From Microglena sp. YARC (Eukaryota; Chlorophyta; Chlorophyceae; Chlamydomonadales; Chlamydomonadaceae), in NCBI GenBank assembly GCA_022414725.1, contig CM039467.1:10606513-10670512 (forward strand): 64,000 nucleotides of DNA. The letters are read 5' to 3'. Position 1 is the stretch's first letter; each line of letters starts with the position of its first letter. Both the position numbers and the translations under genes were made by a program. A model generated the notes under the pieces. It saw nothing but the letters and a program-made list of their open reading frames with translations. It ran no database searches and was not told the DNA's origin. Shown here piece by piece: positions 33,601 to 43,763 of this stretch.

Positions 33601-35975
33601 TCAGGGACACACATGCATACATATGCCCAGGGATGTACTCAGGGATATACTCAGAGACATAAATGCTCACGTATATCCAGGGATGTAATCAGGGACACAC
33701 ATGCATGCATATAACCGGAGATATACTCAGGGTTATAATCAAAGATTTACTCAGGGATTTATTCAGGGATATATTCAGGGACACACATGAATACATATAA
33801 TAAGGGATATACACAGGGAACTACTCAGGGGAAACTCAGGGATATAGTCAGAGACATACTCAAGGATATACTCAGGGATATAGTCAAGGATATACTCAGG
33901 CATACACTCAGGGACACACATGCATAGGTATACTCAGGGATATACTCAGCCAAATATTCAGGGACATTTAAAGGAAGATTCAGGGATACACTCAGGGACA
34001 CACATGCATATCTATACCCAGGTATATAATCAGGGATATAGTCAGGCATACAGTCAGGGACACACATACATAGGTATACCCAGGGATATAATCAGGGATA
34101 TACTCAGCCAGATATTCAGGGATATATGCAGGGACATAGTCAGGGATAAACCTAGGGACACACATGCATATCTATAACCAGGTATGTACCCAGGGATATA
34201 GTCAGGGATACACTCAGGGACGCAGATGCATATCAATACGCAGCTATGTACCCAGGGATATAGTCAGGGGTATAGTCAGGGATACACTCAGGGACATACA
34301 TGCATATATATAACCAGGCATGTACCCAGGGATATAGTCAGGGATACACTCAGGGACACACATGCATATCTATAACCAGGTATGTACCCAGGGATATAGT
34401 CAAGGATGTAGTCAGGGATTTACTCAGGGATATACTCAGGGACACACATGCATATGTATAACCAGGTATGTACCCAGGGATATAGTCAGGGATACACTCA
34501 GTGACGCAGATGCACATCAAAACGCAGCTATGTACCCAGGGATATAGTCAGGGATATACTCAGGGACACACATGCATATCTATAACCAGGTATGTACCCA
34601 GGGATATAGTCAGGATACAGCAGTCAGGTATATACTCAGGGACACACATGCATATCTATAACCAGGTATGTACCCAGGGATATAGTCAGGGATACACTCA
34701 GTGACGCAGACGCACATCAAAACGCAGCTATGTACCCAGGGATATAGTCAGGGATATACTCAGGGACACACATGCATATCCATAACCAGGCATGTACCCA
34801 GGGATATAGTCAGGGATACACTCAGGGACGCACATGTATATCAATACCCAGCTATGTACCCAGGGATATAGTCAGGGGTATAGACAGGGGTATAGTCAGG
34901 GATATACTTAGTGATATACTCAGGGACACACATGCATATCCGTTCCCAGGTATGTACCCAGGGATATAGTCAGGATATAGTCAGGGATATAGTCAGGGAT
35001 ATACTCAGGGACACACATGCATATCTATACCCAGGTATGTACCTAGAGATATAGTCAGGGATACACTCAGGGACACACATGCATATCTATGACCAGGTAT
35101 GTACCCGGGGATATAGTCAGGGATATTATCAGGGATATATTCAAGGATATACTCAGGGACATGCTTAGGGGTAGTATCAGGGATGGAGTCAGGAATATAC
35201 TCAGGGACACACATGCATACATATACCCAGGGATATACTCAGGGACAAACATGCTTACGTATACCCAGGGCTGTACTCAGGGACACACATGCATGCATAT
35301 ACCCAGGGATCTACTCTAGGTTGTACTCAGGGTTATACTCAAGGATTTACTCGGGGACATATTCAGAAATATACTCAGGGAACTACTCAGGGGAAAACTC
35401 AGGGATATAGTCAGGGATACACTCAGGCATACACCCGGGACACACATGCATAGGAATACCCAGGTATATACTGAGGGATAGACTCAGCCAAATATTCATG
35501 GATATAGTCAAGGATATACCTAGGGTTTTAACCATCACTCAACACCGACTCAACATATCATACTGTACGTAAGTTTGTGCGAGCGATCGCAACCAGTTTT
35601 TCAATCAGGAGCTCCAGATCTGAGAGTCTGAAATATTTCGGAACATAAATACAGTGGCCCTCTCGGGGGGCTAGGCTTCCAACAGAAACGGGAGAGAAAT
35701 AATCCAGCTTGCCAATCATGATTGTACATATTATTATACGGTCAAACTGGGTAAAAATAAAATAGCATATCTCGTAGACTTCTGAATTCAAAAGGCTGCT
35801 AGATCTTAAAAACACGAGGCACGTGAGGCTAAGGAGGCCAGCCAGTGATTTGTTGGATATCATTTACTCGACACACATTCAAAATTGGGATCAGGTATGA
35901 CAGTCACTTACTGCTGCTAGCAGAAAGAGTTGCAGACGAGACCAGTAGGGCCAGAAGCACCAAGTGAGAAAGCAT
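30618..35975 (-). CDS. Secreted repeat protein with C-terminal C-type-lectin-like domain (2 exons)
   Basis: Exon 1 (35912-35975) starts with ATG and encodes a signal peptide, MLSHLVLLALLVSSATLSA. It ends at a consensus donor A|GTAAGTGAC in phase 1. Exon 2 (30618-32041) starts at TCTTTCCAG|GC and restores the frame exactly, for a 495-residue product. Residues ~35-370 are mostly 59-residue repeats (177 bp in DNA) such as ALAIGEGSTAGTSVGAGAKG, with alternating small residues. They recall the head repeats of YadA-type adhesins. The last ~95 residues (YELFDTKMTYVDAYAFCKKY, CWVGGNKKGGC, FNFVCFRE) have the Cys, WVGG and FVC layout of C-type lectin domains. No WND or EPN/QPD sugar motif is evident, so calcium-dependent binding is doubtful. 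Probably cell-surface or matrix. Extra small exons in the intron cannot be excluded. Confidence 0.65.
32240..35530. repeat. Intronic 12-13-bp minisatellite (CAGGGATATAGT)n, 3.3 kb
   Basis: Almost the whole 3.87-kb intron (32042-35911) of the lectin gene is built of CAGGGATATAGT and CAGGGATACACT units. They alternate with GGGACACACATGCATA-TATAC segments. Between about 34150 and 35110 these form a higher-order unit of roughly 60-100 bp (CCAGGTATGTACCCAGGG). All reading frames through it are repeat-derived. Non-satellite intron sequence remains only at 32042-32240 and 35531-35911; the latter includes a 101-codon minus-strand frame (35558-35863) with no recognised homology. Confidence 0.85.
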
Positions 35976-38390
35976 TTCCACTACTGCCCAGAAGAAAGGG
36001 TAGAGAGGATTTCAAAAGCGTTCTGCAATGAGGGAACTGTAATGTGAAGGGGGATTAGATATTCCTTGGGGATCATCACAACATATGCCTTATATCGTAT
36101 ATTCAGTATTCGGCGTATTTCTTATGGATCCAGGAAGCCACCGCATAAAGCAAGTGCAGGAGCTCAGGGACATCAGCTCAAGATACCAGGTAAAGGCGAA
36201 GTCACTACTGTCAAGCACGGCATAACATATCGCTTTGACTCTTTGAGTTATGTTTAAGAGGGCACTGTGAAAGAACTGCTAGCGATATGGGATGGATAAG
36301 TCAGTCGCCAGACCGTGGCTCTGAAATTAAGCAATGGCGTAGATACCACAAGCAGCTATCAGTATGATTATGCAAGTTAGCAAGTCGGCAATATCGATAG
36401 ATCATCTGCTAATCATCGCGAGATAACTCACCCTTGTGGAGATGTTGAGCTCCTCAATATCTCGCGTCCTCAATATCTCGTACCCCCACTAGCTGACAAT
36501 TTATGAGCTTATTCCAGGTTTCAGTAACCGACCGAGGTTTAGTGGGTTTAGTGAGTTTAGTAACCGGGGTCGGGGTCCACACAACTTCGGTTTGGGCTGC
36601 TGAATTTGAAACTTCCGATTCATTTCAAATTCAAAACCCATTTTGCCGGGCTTCCTATTTTCAAATCAGTTCACCTGTTAGGCCCTTCTGTGATCATAGC
36701 CCAGGCCAGGGCGGGGACTAAAAAATGTACCTGGCTACCCGTAGCTACCTATACCGGTTTTTAAATCCCATCGCCACTTTTCCCCCTCTCCTCTGGCTAC
36801 TGGGCTAGTGCAGGGGCGACTTCAGTGACAGTTCACTACTGTTACTACTTATGAATAACACAAATGTTCGTGGTTTCCTGTAGCTCCATACACCGGTATT
36901 CGCCACTCCCCCCACCCACCCCACACACACCCTTCTCTGGCTACTGGGCCCATTTAACTTCTGATCTGATGTCTTGGCTTGTTGATCAAATATCGATCAA
37001 ATGCGATTCGCTTCTGGCAGGATCTGTAGATGATGTCGGAACGCGTCGGTGCTCACGACTCCTTAACTACCCGCGAGCAATTGGGCAGGCTGAATGGGCG
37101 TGTCCAATTTGGTCAGGCTATCGGGCATAGAGAAGACTGACATGGAACGAATGTTTCACCAATAATGCTTTCAATTCAAATCCTTCCAAACACTCAAGAT
37201 CTGGTTGGACGTTTGCATCTGGCCATCTACTTCAGGGTCTTCATTATGATAACATTATGTACTAAGGAGTGCAGTACTGTGATTTAGCTATTTTGTTCTA
37301 CCCATGCCCATGTTTAGTCCGCCAGTCCGCCTGTACATGGTCAGCAGCCTCAAGGCTGGTGAGCTACGTAACAAAACCTACCCTTCATTAGAAAGTCTAG
37401 GACATAAATCACAGCCACTACTATAATCGCCCATACTCCAGAAAGTAATGCCCTCCACCATGATCAAAGATATCAAAATAACTGCTGAACGCCATTACAT
37501 TATATTGTCGAACCAAGACAAGCCCGCACCACACACCTGGGGGCATGATTGAGCTGATTGTTTGCATAGTCAAGCCAGAAACTAGGCAGTGACGGGAGGG
37601 AGCAGAGGAGCAAAGAACAAATTGATACCAATTGAAACCATCCGTCGTATTGCAGGAGATAGGCAAAATCCACAACCTGATCAGAGCAGTAGCGCTGGCG
37701 CGCTCGAAGCAGCACATATCAATATATCATACATTGTAACACATATCATAAATCATTTGCTTATACATAAATAACAGAAGCAGTGCATCATCAAACGGCC
37801 AATATAGAATATTGAACATTGCGGCTCCCTATGGACATGCCAGCAAATGCAAATGGCCACACGGTCTATAATCAGGAGCTGGTGTGATAAACAAGATGGC
37901 CTACAATCCAAACAAGGTCAGGCTAGGGACAAACACGTCCAGCTTGACTTGCAGCCCACACTCTCTCATCAATTCACCATGTCAGACTTCGTTCCATTAT
38001 ATCCATAATACCACTGATACTGTTATGATGAAGGGGCTATTACCCTTGAGCCCAGACCACCATAACATAATTCGAGTACTCATACTCAAATATAACTACT
38101 TCCAATTCCAAAAAGGTCAGACAGGCTGCGCGCTGCTTCTGCATCTGCTGATACAGTAGCCTAGATCAGAGTGTGGAGCGCATGCCGAACCAGGTACTGT
38201 CATGTGTGATGAGGCTGGGCAGACTGGTTGCTGCTTCAGCACTGTTTCTTTTGGGAGTTTCGCGTAGCAGCTTCCATCAAAATCCTTTAACCAGCATCTG
38301 AGTCAAGCCTAACAATAACAGCTTCAGAGAAATGCCTTAGGCCAGCTTTTAGATGTACTAGCTAGCTCCAATTCTGGCCGAAGGGTGGGT
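35976..38390. other. No recognisable gene; includes upstream region of the lectin gene
   Basis: Only short frames and no repeats of note. The promoter of the minus-strand lectin gene should lie just above 35975, but no TATA-like or other motif stands out there. Confidence 0.4.
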
Positions 38391-38689
38391 GAAAGGAGCT
38401 GCCTAGAAGCTGCTAAGCGAAGAGCAAAAAAGAAACTGTGTGCTCCAGCTTCTGCTACTAGAGATAAGAGATCACCTATGCAGAGAACGTAGGCCTATGA
38501 TGCGGGGAAAGATGAGGAAGAGAATGCTAGCTTGGCAGCATCGAGAGCACGACTGCAAACATTGCTACTCTACCATTCGTCGTCCCTGCTACATACTCCA
38601 CCATCACCTCCTCCACGGCCACCGTCTCCGACGTAGCCTCGCCCACCCCCTCCACTATCCCGGCCTGCACAAGAATGCCATACAATGTA

Positions 38690-39480
38690 ATGCAGTGAAA
38701 TGACACCTGCATGTGCCATACAATGTAATGCAATGCGATGCAATGTGATGCACTGAAATGACACCAACGTGTACCATACAATGTAATGCAATTTTATGCA
38801 ATGCGATACAATGAAATGACACCTGCGTGTGCCATACAATGTAATGCAATTCAATGCAATGTGATGCAATGAAATGACACCTGCATGTGCCATACAATGT
38901 AATGCAATGAAATGACACCTGCATGTGCCATACAATGTAATGCAATGAAATGACACCTGCATGTGCCATACAATGTAATGCAACGCGATGCAATGTAATG
39001 CAATGAAATGACACCTGCATGTGCCATACAATGTAATGCAACGCGATGCAATGTAATGCAATGAAATGACACCTGCATGTGCCATACAATGTAATGCAAC
39101 GCGATGCAATGTAATGCAATGAAATGACACCTGCATGTGCCATACAATGTAATGCAATGAAATGACACCTGCATGTGCCATACAATGCAATGCAATGTAA
39201 TGCAATGAAATGACACCTGCATGTGCCATACAATGTAATGCAATGCGATGCAATGTGATGCAATGTGATGCAATGAAATGACACCTGCATGTGCCATACA
39301 ATGTAATGAAATGAAATGACACCTGCATGTGCCATACAATGTAATGCAATGCGATGCAATGTGATGCAGTGAAATGACACCTGCATGTGCCATACAATAT
39401 AATGCAATTTGATGCAATGCGATACAGTGGAATTACACCTGCATGTGCCATACAATGTAATGCAATTCAATGCAATGTGA
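38690..39480. repeat. ACCTGCATGTGCCATACAATG minisatellite with nested ATGCA pentamers
   Basis: About 16 units open with ACACCTGCATGTGCCATAC and then carry variable numbers of AATGTAATGC, AATGCGATGC and AATGTGATGC steps ending GAAATGAC. Unit lengths are therefore about 39 to 69 bp. All three minus frames are open (CITLYGTCRCHF, HYIVWHMQVSFH types), purely because the repeat lacks stops. Confidence 0.9.
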
Positions 39481-39725
39481 TGGCGAAGATGGGTCTGGCT
39501 GAACTAGTCAGAACTGCCCCACCAGACACTCCAGGCTACTCGATTTGCGCTCCGCAAGGTTTGGGGGGCAGCGCGTCGCACAGGGGTCGCACTGAGTCAC
39601 TCAATTTGCTACCGTATGTGTCGCATGGAAAAAAACACAGGGTTCAAGTACCTTGAGTAACCAGCCCCCGTTGTAACCGGCTTATTGACATTACCACTAT
39701 TAATCTTTTTCCGGCCATGAGTACC

Positions 39726-39872
39726 AGCTTCTAGGCAGCTCCTCTGCCTGGCTATCCAGGCGATACGCAAGCACCCTGGTGCACCTGAAAGCTGACTACG
39801 TCACCTTTCTAGCACTGCTGAAATCCTTGGGTGTAGCGCAGTGGCTCACTTAGGGAGCTGCCTTGAAGCTGC
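39726..39872. repeat. Short foldback element with AGCTTCTAGGCAGCTCC ends
   Basis: AGCTTCTAGGCAGCTCC (39726-39742) is inverted at 39854-39872 (GGAGCTGCCTTGAAGCTGC), leaving a ~110-bp interior. The same end motif appears alone at 38395-38413 (inverted) and 25959-25976 (direct), so it is a dispersed family. Confidence 0.5.
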
Positions 39873-39945
39873 TCACAAAATCCAAAAAGAAAAGCCAGCA
39901 AGAAAACTCTCTGGACATAAACCCCAAAAGGGTGATATGATAGAA

Positions 39946-40290
39946 GTACGGAGAATCTAATATGCAAGTATCACTTGGCCTGGCCAGCAGTACGGAGAAT
40001 CTAAGATGCAAGTATCACTTGGCCTGGCCAGCAGTACGGAGAATCTAAGATGCAAGTATCACTTGGCCTGGCCAGCAGTACGGAGAATCTAAGATGCAAG
40101 TATCACTTGGCCTGGCCAGCAGTACGGAGAATCTAAGATGCAAGTATCACTTGGCCTGGCCAGCAGTACAGAGAATCTAAGATGCAAGTATCACTTGGCC
40201 TGGCCAGCAGTGCGGATAATCTAACATGCAAGTATCACTTGGCCTGGCCAGCAGTACGGAGAATCTAAGATGCAGGTATCACTTGGCCCG
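39946..40290. repeat. 44-bp tandem repeat, 8 copies
   Basis: GTACGGAGAATCTAAGATGC, followed by AAGTATCACTTGGCCTGGCC and AGCA, repeats every 44 bp (39946, 39990, 40034, 40078 and on) with very few differences. There are no intervening spacers. No coding reading was recognised. Confidence 0.9.
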
Positions 40291-40869
40291 GCCTCAACTG
40301 CGAGCGCGACTGCGCCAACATACATCCGCTATGATGAGAAGGTTTAAAGAAGCTTCATGTTGAGATGATGTTATTAAATAGCCTATTAGCAGCCTGAAGA
40401 TTCTGCTCACTCTTTGTGAGGAAATATGGTCCTGCAATGAAATATGCTCACTGCCTGCAGTTAATATGGGATGCAATCCCATGATAGGGTGTACAAGTTA
40501 TCAGCTTATGCCCAGTTTTAGTAGTTTAATATGCCCAGGCCTCGGCCCAGGCCCAGGATATTATTTACTCACAGGCCAGGGCTGGCCCATGATATTATTC
40601 ATGCCTAGGCCAAGGGATCTATATCTGATTATATTAAATATGGTTAGAAATGGAACCTCCATGGTAGTGGACTTCATTGAAATTTTGTTTCACCTAAAAT
40701 TTGCTAGGGGGCGAAAACTAACTATCGCGCTTCTTTACTTTTTCGATTCGGACGTCTGGCAACGAAGAGACAGGCATTCAGCTACCAGCTGTTTCTCCCA
40801 TTTCTGTAGCTGAGAAGTGAGCGAAAGGTAGCGGAACTGTGGACAGGGAAAGCTACAAATATCACAGCG

Positions 40870-41345
40870 CCAGTTCCTTCCAAATCAGTATCGGAATCCT
40901 TCTAAACCCACTTCAATCCTCTGAAATTGGTAGTGGGCTAGAGCGGCTGCTCACTCGACAAGTTCCGATTTCCCCGCCGATAATTATGGGGCAGGAAGTC
41001 CAGACGACTTCAAAAAAGCTCTTAATGGTCACTGCTTCCATAGCGGATGGATTTCCTTCCCCATCGGGAGGTGTCACGCAATGCAGCCGCTTCACTGGGC
41101 GATAGACCTCACAAGCTTGCAGGTGCTGGAAGTCACGACAGGGGCGAATGGGGGCTACTCTCGACCACCAAGGAAGGTCCGCTATGGTCTAGGATTAACA
41201 CTCGGCCAAGTATTGGAATCACAGCTGATTGCAGTTGGCGCGGAAATCGGAACTAGTCGAATGGGCAGCCGTTCCAACCTTGTACTAATTCTACAGGATC
41301 GAAGTGAGTTAAGAAGGAATCCGAATCTATTTTGAAGGGAATCGG
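40870..41345. mobile_element. Foldback/MITE-like inverted repeat
   Basis: Two ~100-bp arms, 40880-40985 and 41228-41335, are reverse complements at roughly 75-80% by eye. Shared blocks are GAAATCGGAACT-GTCGA, GCAGCCG, GGAT-GAAGTG and AAGGA-TCCGA. The spacer is about 240 bp with no recognised gene. A ~53-bp direct repeat (CTGCAAT-AAATATGCTC) flanks it loosely at 40432 and 41650. Confidence 0.45.
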
Positions 41346-41984
41346 CGCTTCGAAATGTGTCAAATTGCTGCTATTTAGCTACCTCCTAGCTACTTGTACC
41401 CTGCCGCAGCTTTTTTTTGACTCGGCTACTTTCTCGGTTCTAAGCTACAATATGGCTGGTAGCTTAATGCCCTTCTCTTCGTCACGGCCGGCCAAATCGA
41501 ACAAGTAAAGAACAGCGGTAGTTCGTTTTCGCCTCCTCCGCCTGCCTACCGATCGATTTTAAGGCGAAACTAAATTAGGTGAAATCCAGTACATGTGATT
41601 TAAAATGTCACCACTTAAACATGGTATTGCACTGTCTGCAAGAAAATGTGGTCTGCAATTAAATATGCTCCCTGTCTGCGATAAATATGGAAGCAATATC
41701 TTGATGAACTTTATGATTGTGTTGACTAAAAATTCAAAGTGCGCCAACAATATAGTCATATACAGACCTGTAACCTGCAGTAACTGGACCTATCTGAATT
41801 TTGGGAGCTTGTAGATGTACCTTTACTGGGTTCTTGCACTTGGGTCATGGTCGCAGGTTTGGTGGGGGGTAGGCTCCCGGGGTAGGCTCGCATGACTAAG
41901 GGATGAAGTTATATGCATTTATATATGGAGCAGCAAAGAATACGGGTTTTGTACCATCAGACATTCTGTTACAGACTTACAGTG

Positions 41985-42330
41985 CAACATCATTTGAAAA
42001 CAGGGCCATCTGCCCATATGGGGCGTCGGTTTAGAAAACAGGGCCATCTGCACATATGGGGCATTATTTGAGAAACAATAGAACATCTGCCCATCTCGGG
42101 CATGAAAACAGGGAACATCTGGGGCATGTAAACATCTGCCCATCTGGGACACAGAACACAGGGGAAATCTGGGGCATGAAAACATTTACCCATCTGGGGC
42201 ACGATAACAGGGTACGATAACAGGGTACGATAACAGGGCACGATAAAAGGGTACGATAACAGGGTACGATAACACGGGACATCAGCCCATGTGGGGCATG
42301 AAAACAAGGAGTATATGCCCATCTGGGGCA
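41985..42330. repeat. CATCTGCCCAT/GGGGCATGAAAACAGGG minisatellite
   Basis: Diverged ~36-40-bp units built of GAAAACAGGG, CATCTGCCCA and TCTGGGGCAT, with a nested 14-bp array ACGATAACAGGGT (42200-42270). Minus-strand frames through it are open but repeat-derived. Confidence 0.8.
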
Positions 42331-42334
42331 TTCT

Positions 42335-42412
42335 CTGTGAAAAAGGATCCAAGAGACTGTTATACAAACTACCACGATATCACATATAACTAACACTGCC
42401 GTGCCTGCGGCA
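42335..42412 (-). other. Candidate transmembrane exon
   Basis: After TGCCTTGTCAG (minus strand, 42413-42423) the frame reads VILAAGTAVLVICDIVVVCI then TVSWILF. This is a hydrophobic stretch long enough for one membrane span, followed by basic HRECPRW. A phase-1 entry would be compatible with the phase-1 end of the Ala-rich gene's exon at 43128. The frame then runs into minisatellite. Membership in that gene is speculative. Confidence 0.2.
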
Positions 42413-43127
42413 AGGATCACTGACAAGGCATCCGGTGTTTCCTACCAGAATTGGAAATATAAAAACGTCTACATCTATCTACCAAAGCCCACTAAATAAA
42501 TGATGCTGAATATGCTCCACAGACTTTTAGCCAGTCCTGGGCTTTAGCTAGTCCTGGGCTTTAGCCAGATAATCCAAGGATTTGCGTTGCTTCCAAGTTT
42601 AGGGTTGAGATTCTCCTTTGCTTCCAAGTTTAGGTTAGGGTATTTGGATACCCCTGGACTGTAACAGCATACATGCTTCCAAGTAAGTTTTCCAGTTCCG
42701 TAGTCTGGGATCTTCTGCTCAAAGACCTGAAGAGGTGAAGCGAATACAGTTTGTTTGAGTCGTTGCTTTTATCTTCAACACAGCATCTGCATACCATTTA
42801 AGATGTAGCGCAATCCAATTTTTTTTGACATGCATACCTAAGTACCTAGCAAATGATTGTGTGATCAGAAGGCAATTCCTGCTATAATTTCACCAGTGTA
42901 TAAACACCACTCGAGGGTAGGTGATCATTTTGATTGCAGAATAGTAGTGGCTCAAAACATATAAGCTTTTACCAAATCAGAAAATACTAGTTTTTGAAAT
43001 GACACATGCACCACATACAAGGGTGTGAATGTATGCATAAGTACAGGGGTAGGAAAAATAGGCTAAAGTAAGGTTTTGGTTGCCGCTGGGTATGGATATT
43101 GGAATGCTGCAAATATATGGCACTCAC

Positions 43128-43731
43128 CCAAGCGACTCTGCAGGGAGCAGCGGATAAGACCAAGACCGGCCTGGGCCAAAGCTGAGGCAAGAGCAAAGGC
43201 TTCTCCAGCACCAGATGCAACAGCCTGTGCCTCTGCACATGTCAACAATAAGAGAAACCATTATGAAGGAGAACTGCGGTCAAGTACGGCATCACCTAAT
43301 CATGTAGCTTATGTCAGGATCAAGACACTCATTGCTACAATTAGTCGTTGCCTTCAAATCAATGCAATGAGCAGTTCATCATGTCAGGCTCAGCAAAGCA
43401 TGCAACATTGGGCAGTCCGTACCAGCAAGGGCTTCAGAAATAGATTCACATCCGCTGTCGGCAACAGCCAGGGCCAAGGCGACTGCATACGCTTCAGCAG
43501 TAGGACCTCCTACAGTGAATCCTTCCGCAATGGCTTGGCCAGCTGCAGCAGGTGGAGCCAGAGCAATAGCTTGTGCCAGTGCTTGCGCAACCGCTGTCCC
43601 ATTCTGCTTATGCAAAAAACATTCAGGGGGCACTTGTGTGAGTCCATTCAACGAAATTAAATAACAGAACGCAAAGCCATGATCCCCACAAATGATAATG
43701 AGACCAACTTCTAGCCAGTAAATTTTTGTTG

Positions 43732-43763
<32 letters not shown>

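Noticed and set aside
32604..35410. Many 60-105-codon frames on both strands (GYSQGYTQG, EYIPGYIPGY)
   Set aside because: Products of the intronic minisatellite of the lectin gene.
38570..39470. Minus-strand frames of up to 293 codons (HCITLYGTCRCHF repeats)
   Set aside because: All three minus frames are open through the same minisatellite, so openness only reflects a stop-free repeat.
39946..40290. CRISPR-like direct repeats
   Set aside because: The 44-bp units are contiguous with no unique spacers, and the setting is eukaryotic.
40839..41335. Plus-strand frames of 69-88 codons
   Set aside because: They fall in the arms of the foldback element and have no recognisable domain.
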